In this document: positions 1-7,550 of the stretch, one piece after another
Position numbering within the stretch: the first letter of the stretch is position 1
How the letters are laid out: every line of letters begins with the position of its first letter
NCBI GenBank assembly: GCA_029240815.1
Contig: JARDZO010000154.1
Coordinates: 1 to 13,157, forward strand
Reading direction: 5' to 3'
Origin: Brevibacillus sp.
Lineage (GTDB): Bacteria; Bacillota; Bacilli; Brevibacillales; Brevibacillaceae
Length of the DNA stretch: 13,157 nt
Notes under the pieces: model-generated
The model's input: only the letters and a program-made list of their open reading frames with translations
Databases searched by the model: none
What the model was told of the DNA's origin: nothing
Position numbers and translations under genes: made by a program

Positions 1-159
1 GCCGCTTCCGATGTAGCATTGGCGAAATCCACTCTTCTGGTGGCTGTGAAAAAGCTGGACAAGGCCGCTTCGAAAGGTCTCATTCATAAAAACGCAGCAA
101 ACCGTCAAAAGTCTCGTTTGATGAAAAAGCTTAACGTTCTGAGCGCTCCTGTAGCGTAA
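1..159 (+). CDS. rpsT: 30S ribosomal protein S20 (C-terminal part, 5' truncated by window)
   Basis: The first reading frame is open from base 1 to a TAA at 157-159 and encodes 52 residues. They form the lysine/arginine-rich helical C-terminal half of bacterial S20, with the recognisable segments [16 protein letters not shown] and a final [14 protein letters not shown]20 binds 16S rRNA in the body of the small subunit early in assembly. Full-length S20 is about 85-90 residues, so roughly the first 35 residues and the promoter lie to the left of the window. The gene is followed 22 bases later by an intrinsic terminator and is convergent with holA, as in Bacillus, where rpsT lies beside holA on the opposite strand. 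Identification is by sequence character plus synteny. Confidence 0.93.
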   Translation, partial: AASDVALAKSTLLVAVKKLDKAASKGLIHKNAANRQKSRLMKKLNVLSAPVA

Positions 160-181
160 GAGACCCACGTTGCAGAAAGAA

Positions 182-218
182 CCCCGCGAACAATCGTTCA
201 CGGGGCTTTTTCTTTTTT
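182..218 (+). terminator. Intrinsic terminator of rpsT
   Basis: A ten-position stem (182-191 with 196-205, one C.A mismatch, C/G-rich base) closes a four-base loop and is followed by a T-rich tract at 207-218 interrupted by one C. It lies 22 bases after the rpsT stop. Read on the minus strand the same stem is followed only by a weak T/C tract, so it may also stop transcripts coming from holA, but less efficiently. Confidence 0.88.
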
Positions 219-256
219 AACGTGTTATGTGCGCTTAAGCGCGGTCGCTCCTCTAC

Positions 257-280
257 GAACAAGCCTCGATAGAGGTGTTC
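257..280 (-). other. Stem-loop immediately after the holA stop codon
   Basis: An imperfect inverted repeat (GAACA and CCTC on one arm, GAGG and TGTTC on the other, with a one-base bulge and a four-base loop) abuts the holA stop at 281-283. There is no T-run after it, so it is not a classical terminator by itself. It may protect the holA mRNA 3' end or act together with the rpsT terminator at 182-218. A perfect 12-base palindrome, GCGCTTAAGCGC, lies at 231-242 between the two. Any function is inference. Confidence 0.4.
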
Positions 281-1321
281 TTATGCAGTTGTTTTATTCC
301 GTTCCTCGTGAGCACGAGCGATGAACAGCTCCAGCGCCAATCGCTTGTCCACTTGCCCCGACTTCATGCGAAAATCTTCTTCCGCCAAAATCAGCAGCAG
401 TTTTTTCAGGGAATCCTCCGAAAAGTGACGAGCCTGCTCCATTGCCTTTTTCACTGCATATGGATGCATTTTGATCATGCCTGCCATCTGCTGTTGCGAA
501 TAGCCACGCGGTGCTAGCTGTCTGACCTGTAAGAGCATACGAAATTGCCGAGCGAATAACGAAAGAAGCTTGATCGGCTCTTCCCCTGTCTTCATGCAGT
601 CGTAGAGCATGCGAAGCGCCTTGTCGAGTCTGCCGGAAGCGACTTGCTCAATCAGGGCAAAGACGTCCTGCTCCAGCGTACGTGCACAGAGGTCTTCAAT
701 GACCTGATCCGTAATCGTGCCGCCATCGCCTACAAACAACGCCAATTTTTCTACTTCCTTGTCCAGAAGTCGCAGCTCACTACCGACACGCTCCACCAGT
801 TTCATCGCCTGCGGTCGCTCGATGGACGCCCGATATTTTGCAGCCTGTCGCTCTACCCAAGCGTGCAGCTCCGCATCCTTCAGCAAGAAAAAAGGAATGA
901 CTTTTGCTTTTTGTTGAAGCGTTTTGACCAGTTTCTTTCGCTCATCCAGCTTTTCTGCATCCGTATGTAAAATGAGGGTCGTATAGGTAGGCGGATTCTG
1001 CATATAACCAAGCAGCGCGTCCGGGTCGCTCTCAACCTTGGAAGGAGGCTTGCTGCCTGTCAAAAAGTACGCTTGTCTCGCGATGACGAGCCGATGCTCA
1101 CCCATAAAGGGGAGCGTTTCCGCATCCTGTAAAATGTCGCTGAGACTATTCTCAGTACAATCGTACACGCTCACATTGAGATCACTGAATTCTGGGTCGA
1201 TCATTTCCCGACGTGCTAAAGACAGAAATTCTTCTGCCAGAAAGGACTCCGGACCATGTAAGACATAGACGGGTGAAAACTGTTTTTGTCGTATTTCCCG
1301 GATAGCCGATAGCAATGGCAC
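281..1321 (-). CDS. holA: DNA polymerase III delta subunit (clamp loader)
   Basis: This 346-residue protein is of the usual length for HolA (about 335-350). The delta subunit opens the beta sliding clamp within the clamp-loader complex at the replication fork. The N-terminus (IREIRQKQFSPVYVLHGPESFLAEE) matches the start of the family, including the degenerate P-loop-like GPESF. The middle carries the ERVGSELRLLDKEVEKL helix, and the C-terminal collar domain has MLLQVRQLAPRGYSQQQMAGMIKMHPYAVKKA. I place the start at the GTG at 1319-1321, where homology begins, 5 bases after GGAG within a purine-rich Shine-Dalgarno. The frame extends 34 codons further upstream, but that part crosses the promoter and terminator and is not family-like. 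The gene is convergent with rpsT and separated from the anti-sigma gene by a terminator. Confidence 0.93.
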   Translation of the reverse strand: MPLLSAIREIRQKQFSPVYVLHGPESFLAEEFLSLARREMIDPEFSDLNVSVYDCTENSLSDILQDAETLPFMGEHRLVIARQAYFLTGSKPPSKVESDPDALLGYMQNPPTYTTLILHTDAEKLDERKKLVKTLQQKAKVIPFFLLKDAELHAWVERQAAKYRASIERPQAMKLVERVGSELRLLDKEVEKLALFVGDGGTITDQVIEDLCARTLEQDVFALIEQVASGRLDKALRMLYDCMKTGEEPIKLLSLFARQFRMLLQVRQLAPRGYSQQQMAGMIKMHPYAVKKAMEQARHFSEDSLKKLLLILAEEDFRMKSGQVDKRLALELFIARAHEERNKTTA

Positions 1322-1358
1322 AGGATCTCCACTTCCTTTCTTTGTTCTGTCCTGCGTT

Positions 1359-1367
1359 ATTATAGCA
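1359..1367 (-). promoter_or_regulatory. Extended -10 promoter for holA
   Basis: The minus strand reads TGCTATAAT, a perfect TATAAT with the TGN extension that can replace a -35 box. It lies 37 bases upstream of the proposed holA GTG, giving a leader of about 30 bases. No good -35 is visible: at 17-bp spacing the hexamer is AGCGGT, which is part of the upstream terminator stem. The terminator at 1376-1409 sits directly upstream, so holA is expected to be transcribed independently of the sigma/anti-sigma operon. Confidence 0.55.
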
Positions 1368-1375
1368 CACAAAGG

Positions 1376-1409
1376 AAAAAAACCGCTCCCATAATGGTCA
1401 GCGGTTTTT
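1376..1409 (-). terminator. Intrinsic terminator ending the sigma/anti-sigma operon
   Basis: The repeat AAAAACCGCT (1378-1387) and AGCGGTTTTT (1400-1409) forms a ten-base-pair stem with a 12-base loop. On the minus strand it is followed by seven consecutive T residues (1376-1382 complement). The A-tract on the other side makes it symmetric, so it could work on both strands, but no plus-strand gene reads into it. Confidence 0.82.
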
Positions 1410-1572
1410 CTATCTGTTGGCACCTCTATGTAAACGTTCAGGGAAAAGCCCCGGGATTCCTCCTCCCCAAACGGTAAGCAGGGGGTGCTTGATAGTGTAG
1501 GATACGCAAGAAGCCCCTGTTTGGTGCCGGTCCATAAGTGAATTCCACATTTGCCTCACAGCAAATTTCACA
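1410..1572 (-). other. Non-coding, hairpin-rich 3' region of the anti-sigma transcript
   Basis: No convincing gene lies between the anti-sigma stop (1573) and the terminator. The stretch holds two clear inverted repeats. ATTTGC/GCAAAT (1549-1554 with 1561-1566, six-base loop) sits just after the stop codon. A longer composite stem at 1467-1524 pairs CCAAA with TTTGG, CAGGGG with CCCCTG, and CTTG with CAAG, separated by a seven-base bulge and a 3x3 internal loop. A 46-codon minus-strand frame (ATG near 1550) has only a poor ribosome binding site and no recognisable features. The region may be a structured 3' UTR or the body of a small RNA ending at the 1376-1409 terminator; this is inference. 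Confidence 0.4.
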
Positions 1573-2433
1573 TTAGTCTCTGTCGTCGTTTTCTTTGTCT
1601 TTTTTGTCATCATTTCGTTTTTCTTTGTTCTTTTCCTTACTCTTTTCCCTGTCCGCGTCGTCACTCTCTTTGTCGCGAGCATCTTTCTTGTCGTCCTTGT
1701 CCGAGTTTTCCTCTAAGCCGAATGGGAATGCCGGTGGCTTTGGGTCTTTAACTACAGGTTTTGGTGTGACTGCAGATTTGTTTGCTGCCGGTATCGTAAC
1801 CGGTTTCGTGACGGAATGATTGTTGTTCGGCTTGGAGACCTTCTTCGTCGTCTGCTTGTTTGCAGATGAAGAAGATTGCACCTGTTTGTCCTCCTCCGAT
1901 GAATTCGATGTAGATGGATTAGTGCTGGGAGGTGGAGCAGGCGGTCCCACGAGTGCGGGTTTCTCCGTTGTTGCCGGTGTGACGCTTTCCGATCCTTGTT
2001 GATACGAGTCGATCTCGGTCTTCTTGCCATCACTACCTGTAAACATGATTCCGATCAAGAGGCAGGCAGCCACTGCGGTACTACCTATACTGGCTAACCA
2101 CACTTTCATCCGCTTCCACTTCTTCGTTTCCGTCGGCCAAGACACATTGCGTTTAACTTCCAGAGTGGGCAGGATTTCTTCATTCAGAGCAGATGAGGCA
2201 GCAGGTACAGCAGCTGCAGATTCCAGCCGCGGCAGAATTGAATCTACGATGCTGAATGAAGGTACGACAGGGGGCAGCTGCTCTAGCTGTTGAGAAACAG
2301 TTTTCAGACGGTTGTACTTCAATTGCAGATCAGAATCTTTGCGAATGATGTTGTATAGCGCGTCTTGTTCAACAGGAGAAAGATCTCCATCAAGATCACG
2401 CTGCATCCATTCCCAAATTTCCTCGTTGGTCAT
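1573..2433 (-). CDS. Membrane-anchored anti-sigma factor, zinc-less variant
   Basis: This 286-residue single-pass membrane protein presumably holds the adjacent ECF sigma factor inactive at the membrane. Residues 1-70 (NEEIWEWMQRDLDGDLSP onward) resemble the N-terminal helices of the zf-HC2/ZAS anti-sigma fold. The HxxxCxxC zinc motif is absent, and the only cysteine in the protein is C124, inside the membrane helix (about 111-131, preceded by basic KKWKRMK). Residues 145-240 are a Pro/Ser/Thr/Lys-rich linker, probably wall-spanning, and 245-286 is a low-complexity tail almost entirely of K, R, D, E, N and S. The ATG start (2431-2433) overlaps the sigma gene TGA by one base (TGATG), implying translational coupling. 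A TTG directly before it could also initiate; GGGGG lies 7-10 bases upstream. The role follows mainly from context. Confidence 0.8.
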   Translation of the reverse strand: MTNEEIWEWMQRDLDGDLSPVEQDALYNIIRKDSDLQLKYNRLKTVSQQLEQLPPVVPSFSIVDSILPRLESAAAVPAASSALNEEILPTLEVKRNVSWPTETKKWKRMKVWLASIGSTAVAACLLIGIMFTGSDGKKTEIDSYQQGSESVTPATTEKPALVGPPAPPPSTNPSTSNSSEEDKQVQSSSSANKQTTKKVSKPNNNHSVTKPVTIPAANKSAVTPKPVVKDPKPPAFPFGLEENSDKDDKKDARDKESDDADREKSKEKNKEKRNDDKKDKENDDRD

Positions 2434-2978
2434 CAACCGATTCCCCCTTTCTGGTAGTCGTACAGGAGTTCCTGCAATTGTTGTCTAGCCCGGAACAAAT
2501 ACGACTTTACCGTGTTAAGCGGCAAATCCAATGCCTCCGCAATTTCCTGGTAAGATAGATCCTCCAGATAGCGGAGTACTACGACCATCCGATACTGCCT
2601 CGGCAGTTTTCCGATGGCTTCCTGAATGTCATTTGACAATCCAGTGAGAAGGATTTCATCTTCTACGTTGTTTCGATCAGGGATTATCAGCTCATGCTCG
2701 TCGATTGAGACCGTTTCCTTCTTCGCTCGAAATTTATCCATACAGACGTTGCTGACGATTCGTTGAACCCAGGTGGAAAATTTCGCTTTTTCCTGATAGG
2801 TGTCTAATTTTCGATAAATGCGAATAAGCACTTCCTGGGCAGCATCGAGTGCGTCCTGTTCGTTCCCAAGAATATAGTAAGCGCTGCGGTAAACGGAGGT
2901 CTCAATGGATCGGAGCAGATCGACTAGCGCATCATGATCCCCGGACTGCGCTTTCCTGATCAACTCTGCTTCCTGCAT
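2433..2978 (-). CDS. ECF-family RNA polymerase sigma factor (sigma-70 group 4)
   Basis: This 181-residue protein has the two-domain ECF layout. Region 2 covers about residues 10-85, with LGNEQDALDAAQEVLIRIYRKL and the FSTWVQRIVSNVCMDKFR segment that melts and reads the -10. Region 4 covers about 118-172, with LPRQYRMVVVLRYLEDLSYQ and a helix-turn-helix at 141-162 (EIAEALDLPLNTVKSYLFRAR) that reads the -35. No extra C-terminal domain is present. The ATG at 2976-2978 follows the strong Shine-Dalgarno GGGGGGAGAGGAG. The gene is the first of a two-gene operon with its anti-sigma factor and is preceded by an ECF-type promoter at 2999-3024. It resembles SigW/SigX-like envelope-stress sigma factors, but I cannot assign it to a named one. 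Confidence 0.93.
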   Translation of the reverse strand: MQEAELIRKAQSGDHDALVDLLRSIETSVYRSAYYILGNEQDALDAAQEVLIRIYRKLDTYQEKAKFSTWVQRIVSNVCMDKFRAKKETVSIDEHELIIPDRNNVEDEILLTGLSNDIQEAIGKLPRQYRMVVVLRYLEDLSYQEIAEALDLPLNTVKSYLFRARQQLQELLYDYQKGGIG

Positions 2979-2998
2979 ATTCTCCTCTCCCCCCTACA

Positions 2999-3024
2999 GA
3001 CGGATCGTTCAAAGAAAAGGTTGC
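2999..3024 (-). promoter_or_regulatory. Candidate ECF sigma promoter (autoregulation)
   Basis: In the 54-bp gap between the comEC stop and the sigma start, the minus strand reads GCAACC (3024-3019), a 16-base spacer with a T-run next to the -35, and CGTC (3002-2999). This AAC-type -35 with a CGTC -10 is the classic ECF promoter form, with a usual spacing. The -10 lies 20 bases upstream of the ATG, leaving a very short leader that holds the Shine-Dalgarno. ECF sigma genes commonly transcribe their own operon, so the site is likely recognised by the downstream gene product. Confidence 0.6.
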
Positions 3025-3032
3025 AACCCATA

Positions 3033-5417
3033 TTATGTATTTGATCCTTGGGTCTTCCATGCCATTCCCTCAGGCGTAATGATCAGCGTCACAGCGCCAT
3101 GCCTGTCGGTTCTGTACACCTTGGAGCCCGCTTTTTTTAATCGCTGTAATACTTCAACCGATGGATGCCCATAGCGGTTGTTCGCCCCCACTGAGATAAC
3201 AGCTGTTTTGGGGCGCAATGACGCCAGCAATGCATCTGCACTGGACGTATCGCTGCCATGGTGGGCTACTTTTAATACATCCACTTCTGGTAACCCATAC
3301 CGTACAACAAGCCTTTCCCCGTCACGTTCGATGTCGCCGGTGAACAACACCGATTTCCCATACGCGGTAAGCTGCAGCACGATGGAGGCTTCATTGCCGG
3401 AAGCTTCAGATGTTTGTCCCGGTTGTAGCCATGTCCAATCTACACCCGGAGCATCTGACCACGACTGCCCGGGGCTTCCCGTCAAGATTGGAACTCCCTT
3501 TTGTTGAAACTGCTGAAGAATTTCTCTCTCTTTTCCTTCTGGTGTTACGCCATTTACTAGAACCTCCCCAAACGAAAAACGGGGTACGAGTGCAGCCATT
3601 CCTCCGATGTGATCCAGATCGCCGTGCGTCATTACGACACGGTCGATGGTCTCGATCCCTCGTGCTCTCAAAAAGGGGAGAACGATATCTTTTCCCACTT
3701 CAAAAGGATCACGTCTCTCCCTCCATGATTCACGCATGGGGAAGCGAATGGTACCACCCGCATCAATTAAGTATACCTTCTGATTAGTAATTTCGACAAC
3801 GATTGAATCCCCTTGACCAACATCCAGGAAGGTAATTCTCACTTCCTGATCACCCGAAAATGGCTGCCTCGCCAGCACTAAGAGCCCGATATATAGGGCT
3901 ATACAGACGATTGCATCTCTTTGCCGATGATACCCCATCTGCCACAAAATGGGCAATACGAACAAAAGCCCTGCATACAGGATGAGCCACCACCAATATG
4001 GATGCGGCCAGTGGGAAAAGGGTATTTCCCTTTCATTCAAGGCAAACAAAGGTGCATGCAGCCACTTCAGCAGGCTGGTCGATAACAGCACAGGCCAACT
4101 TGCCAAAAACGGATGAAGCATTCCCAAGACGAGAGCGATATATCCCAATGGCAAAACGATCATGGACAGGATGGGGGTAACGATCAGATTGACCAGCCCA
4201 GAAAGCAGGGAAACTTGATGGAAATGATAGATCAAAAACGGAAAAGACACAGCTTGTGCAGCTATCGTAACGCCGACCAGCGAACGGATCCATAGTGGGA
4301 TTCGGATGAAGACGTGCTGGCTAAATGGCACAAAAATGATAAGACCCAGAGTGACCGCAAACGAAAGCTGAAACCCGATGTGCCACAGTTGGTACGGGTT
4401 GGCCAGCAGCATTACCACGAGAGTGCCTGCCCATACTTCTTTTCCGTCTATCCTTTTGCCCAGCACCTGACAGGCAAGTCCGACACCCCCCATAAGTCCA
4501 GACCGCACTGCCGAGGCGCTCGCTCCGACCAGAAATACATAGCCGATGAGCATGCTGACCGTCGCTATCAAAGCCCATCTACGGCCAAGTCCTGTTCGTT
4601 CCAAAGTCCACATGAACAGGCTGCTGACAAGCGTCACATGCAAGCCGGAAATAGCGAGCACATGGCTCAGTCCCAAATTCGTGTACATTTCAGCCAATTC
4701 AGGGTTCACATCTTCCCCTACGCCTAGCAGTAAAGACTTCATATAACCTGCCACTTCGTGATCGTCAAAGAGCGACTCGACTCTGCTCGCCGCATCGTCC
4801 TGCCAGTTTTGAAATTGTGCCCACACACTGTTTCTCGCTTCCACTTGCCCCTTTCGATACGGAGCTTCTCCCGTCACCTGAACACCTTGCCAGTACAAGT
4901 AACGAGAATAATCAAAGGCATGTGGATTGCGAGCTCCTGAAGGGACGGAGAGTTGGACATCGCCCGACCATGCACTGCCTCTCCGCCAAGCTTCGGCCTT
5001 TTCTGCTTCTTCTTCTTGATCCAGCTTGATTCGAATGGCCATTCGTTCTGTTCGATCTATTTTATTCCAGTTTTTACCATTAAATGTCCACTCTTGAACA
5101 TCTAAATAGAACCGAGCCACATCTCCATCCTGGATCACTGCCGAATCGATTATTCCACGCACCCACATGCTTCGCTCCTGCATCGCATACGGTTTTAACT
5201 CCGATTGATGGAGAATCTCGTACCCAGAAAAATAGAGACCTGCTAAAATAGATGTGAATACATAGAGTATGAAGCACCGACGTAGCGGGCCGGGTATCAC
5301 TGTGATTAACGCAACAGCAAGTCCGATTCCTGCAGCAGCCAGAAGCCAGGCTGGGTGCAAATAGGCTGACAGTAACAGCCCGACAACCATTGTGATGCTG
5401 GCTCTGTACAACGTCAC
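3033..5417 (-). CDS. comEC: ComEC DNA-uptake channel with metallo-beta-lactamase domain
   Basis: This 794-residue polytopic membrane protein is close in size to B. subtilis ComEC (776). ComEC carries single-stranded DNA across the membrane during transformation. Order: N-terminal membrane helices (about 8-65), a soluble DUF4131/OB-like domain (about 80-200), the multi-helix Competence domain (about 220-515) with the signature LSHVLAISGLHVTL at 250-263, then a C-terminal metallo-beta-lactamase-like domain (about 525-785). The last domain has FLDVGQGDS, IDAGG, the metal motif THGDLDH (597-603), FTGDIE, VAHHGSD (717-723) and a late GHPS. The GTG start at 5415-5417 lies 5 bases after GGGGGAG. An upstream extension of 31 codons in frame is not family-like. 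The gene is divergent from asnB and separated from comEA, unlike in B. subtilis. No comEB lies nearby. Confidence 0.95.
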   Translation of the reverse strand: MTLYRASITMVVGLLLSAYLHPAWLLAAAGIGLAVALITVIPGPLRRCFILYVFTSILAGLYFSGYEILHQSELKPYAMQERSMWVRGIIDSAVIQDGDVARFYLDVQEWTFNGKNWNKIDRTERMAIRIKLDQEEEAEKAEAWRRGSAWSGDVQLSVPSGARNPHAFDYSRYLYWQGVQVTGEAPYRKGQVEARNSVWAQFQNWQDDAASRVESLFDDHEVAGYMKSLLLGVGEDVNPELAEMYTNLGLSHVLAISGLHVTLVSSLFMWTLERTGLGRRWALIATVSMLIGYVFLVGASASAVRSGLMGGVGLACQVLGKRIDGKEVWAGTLVVMLLANPYQLWHIGFQLSFAVTLGLIIFVPFSQHVFIRIPLWIRSLVGVTIAAQAVSFPFLIYHFHQVSLLSGLVNLIVTPILSMIVLPLGYIALVLGMLHPFLASWPVLLSTSLLKWLHAPLFALNEREIPFSHWPHPYWWWLILYAGLLFVLPILWQMGYHRQRDAIVCIALYIGLLVLARQPFSGDQEVRITFLDVGQGDSIVVEITNQKVYLIDAGGTIRFPMRESWRERRDPFEVGKDIVLPFLRARGIETIDRVVMTHGDLDHIGGMAALVPRFSFGEVLVNGVTPEGKEREILQQFQQKGVPILTGSPGQSWSDAPGVDWTWLQPGQTSEASGNEASIVLQLTAYGKSVLFTGDIERDGERLVVRYGLPEVDVLKVAHHGSDTSSADALLASLRPKTAVISVGANNRYGHPSVEVLQRLKKAGSKVYRTDRHGAVTLIITPEGMAWKTQGSNT

Positions 5418-5615
5418 GCTTACTCCCCCGTCCTTTGTCGAACCATTCTTTCTTATACCCGAGTATATCCTGTTGTACGGGGACAAAAATAGGAATGAGT
5501 AGGCCTGCAAGCCGCGTTTTCGATGAGGTTCGTAGGCATTCGGAGTGATTGCACTGACTGTCGATACGTGATAGAGTTAGCAGGAGCAATCCAGTGAGAG
5601 GAAGAGTCATTTCAT
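5418..5615. promoter_or_regulatory. Divergent comEC/asnB intergenic region
   Basis: This 198-bp gap must hold the promoters of both genes, but neither is clear. For asnB the best candidate is TTGCAC (5549-5554), a 17-base spacer and TAGAGT (5572-5577), a weak match. For comEC I find TATA-like stretches (TATAC-CCGA-GTATA, an inverted repeat at 5454-5467) but no properly spaced -35. No ComK-type paired AT box is evident. Confidence 0.3.
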
Positions 5616-7541
5616 ATGTGTGGAATCGTATCACTCTATAACAAGCGGCAAACGCCTGTCGGGCAAGAAGCGATCAGCGCGATGACCGGTGTCATCCTGC
5701 ACCGGGGTCCAGACGACGATGGTTTTCATCTAGAGGAAAACGTCGCCCTGGGCTTTCGTCGTTTAAGCATCATTGACGTGGAAGGCGGACACCAACCGCT
5801 GTTTAACGAAACACGAGACATCTGGATCATTGGGAATGGAGAAGTCTACAACTACAAAGAATTGCAACAATGGTTAAAGGACATCGGTCACGTCTTTCAT
5901 ACCGATTCTGATATCGAAACCATCCTGCACCTCTATGAGGAAGTAGGAACAGACGCGCCCAAGCACTTGCGCGGCATGTTCGGTTTTACCATCTATGACT
6001 CTCGCAAGAAACGCCTTTTTGGTGCGCGCGACCACTTTGGAATCAAGCCACTCTACTATGTGGAAACAGCCGATTCTATTGGAGTTGCAAGCGAGATCAA
6101 AAGCTTGCTTCAGTTGCCGGGCCTGACGCGGGAAGTGAATCATACTGCATTTTATCACTACCTTACCTTCCAGTACGTACCGGATCCAGAGACCATGTAT
6201 CGCGGCATCTATCGCGTACCACCGGCTCACTCTTTCATCGTTGAAAACGACCAGATCAGACTGGAACGTTACTGGGATGTCGAGTTCAATCCGGATGAGA
6301 GCAAACCGTTCTCCTATTATGTAGAAGGAACTCGCAGCGTTCTGCTCGAGTCGGTGGATAAACACCGCATTAGCGAAGTGTCACGTGGGGCATTTCTCTC
6401 CAGCGGGGTAGATTCCAGCAGTATTGTCGGTATGCTGCGTACATTTGAGCCTGTCAAAACCTTTTCTGTCGGTTCTGACATTCCTGGCTATAGCGAGCTG
6501 GACTTCGCAAGACGAACCGCACAATATTTGGGATCAGAGCATCACGAAATGGTCGTCAACGCCCAGCAATATATGAACGAGCTGCCTCGCCTCATCTGGC
6601 ATCAAGATGAACCGGTAGCGGACCCATCCGCGATCTTGCTCTACTTTGTCGCACAGATGGCCAGCGAGCACGTAACTGTCGTTCTTTCCGGAGAAGGTGC
6701 AGACGAATTCTTCGGCGGCTACAACATTTATCGGGAGCCAAACTCCTTGAAAATGTTTTCTGGTATGCCTGGCTGGATGCGCAACTCTATCGGCTACATG
6801 GCTGAACGCCTGCCTGATCAGGTAAAAGGAAAGAACTTCCTCATCCGAGGATCCAAAACGGTGGAAGAGCGATTCTTCGGTAACGCGTTGATCTTTAGTG
6901 AAGAAATGAAGAAGCGCGTCGTCATGGACGACATCGCAAGCTCCAGCTCGTATGTTTCACCGTTCACGATCACGGAGGAGATTTACAAGCGCGCTTCACA
7001 GTACGATGACGTCACCAAGATGCAGTATTTGGATATCCATACTTGGCTTCGCGGTAACATTCTGATGAAGGCAGACAAAATGACGATGGCAAACTCCCTG
7101 GAGCTGCGCGTGCCTTTCATTGACCTGAAAGTCTTTGAATTCGCAGCGACCATCCCTACGAAGTACAAAATCGCCAACGGTACGACCAAGCATGTCCTGC
7201 GCGAGGCGATGAAAGACTTCCTGCCACCTGAAATCAAGATGAGAAAGAAACTGGGCTTCCCAGTTCCCACTCGTCACTGGCTAAAGAACGAATTCTACAA
7301 ATGGGCGAAGGAAATCATTTTCGAATCCAAAGTGGATGATTTGATCAACAAAGCCTACGTTCTTTACATGCTGGATGAACATCGGGAAGGCAATGCCGAC
7401 TACAGCCGCAAAATCTGGACGATCCTCGTCTTCATGCTGTGGCACCAGATCTTTATCGAGCAAAAGCACACGTTTGACCCGTACGTCAGTCCGAATGTAG
7501 ATATTCGACGTAAGAAGAATTCGCTCCAGCATATCGGATAA
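5616..7541 (+). CDS. asnB: Glutamine-hydrolysing asparagine synthetase (class II)
   Basis: This 641-residue enzyme makes asparagine from aspartate, glutamine and ATP. The N-terminal Ntn glutaminase domain starts with MCGIV, so Cys2 becomes the nucleophile after Met removal; this fixes the start at 5616. It also has HRGPDD (29-34), RRLSIID (48-54), NGEVYN (74-79) and the TDSDIETI segment (96-103). The synthetase domain has the PP-loop pyrophosphatase motif LSSGVDSS (261-268), SVGSDIPGYSELDFAR, SGEGADEFFGGY (358-369) and, later, KADKMTMANSLELRVPF. All expected catalytic residues are present. The purine-rich Shine-Dalgarno (AGAGG at 5597-5601) is about 14 bases from the ATG, longer than usual. 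The gene breaks up the com locus between comEC and comEA. Whether it is functionally AsnB or AsnO cannot be told from sequence alone. Confidence 0.95.
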   Translation: MCGIVSLYNKRQTPVGQEAISAMTGVILHRGPDDDGFHLEENVALGFRRLSIIDVEGGHQPLFNETRDIWIIGNGEVYNYKELQQWLKDIGHVFHTDSDIETILHLYEEVGTDAPKHLRGMFGFTIYDSRKKRLFGARDHFGIKPLYYVETADSIGVASEIKSLLQLPGLTREVNHTAFYHYLTFQYVPDPETMYRGIYRVPPAHSFIVENDQIRLERYWDVEFNPDESKPFSYYVEGTRSVLLESVDKHRISEVSRGAFLSSGVDSSSIVGMLRTFEPVKTFSVGSDIPGYSELDFARRTAQYLGSEHHEMVVNAQQYMNELPRLIWHQDEPVADPSAILLYFVAQMASEHVTVVLSGEGADEFFGGYNIYREPNSLKMFSGMPGWMRNSIGYMAERLPDQVKGKNFLIRGSKTVEERFFGNALIFSEEMKKRVVMDDIASSSSYVSPFTITEEIYKRASQYDDVTKMQYLDIHTWLRGNILMKADKMTMANSLELRVPFIDLKVFEFAATIPTKYKIANGTTKHVLREAMKDFLPPEIKMRKKLGFPVPTRHWLKNEFYKWAKEIIFESKVDDLINKAYVLYMLDEHREGNADYSRKIWTILVFMLWHQIFIEQKHTFDPYVSPNVDIRRKKNSLQHIG

Positions 7542-7550
7542 AAAATAGAT

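Noticed and set aside
231..242. Perfect palindrome GCGCTTAAGCGC
   Set aside because: It is a lone 12-base palindrome without nearby copies or a promoter context in the window; not enough to call an operator.
1410..1682. 90-codon minus-strand reading frame, and its internal 46-codon frame from an ATG near 1550
   Set aside because: The first part overlaps the anti-sigma gene in another frame and is a by-product of its Lys/Asp-rich codons. The short internal frame has a poor ribosome binding site and no recognisable protein features.
5439..5465. Possible ECF promoter on the plus strand (GAACC, then CGAG) in the comEC/asnB gap
   Set aside because: The -10 part does not match CGTC or CGTA and it is too far from asnB; it is likely chance.
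5511..5634. Upstream extension of the comEC region by another minus-strand frame (5080-5634)
   Set aside because: It runs antisense into asnB and is in a different frame from comEC with no coding signal.
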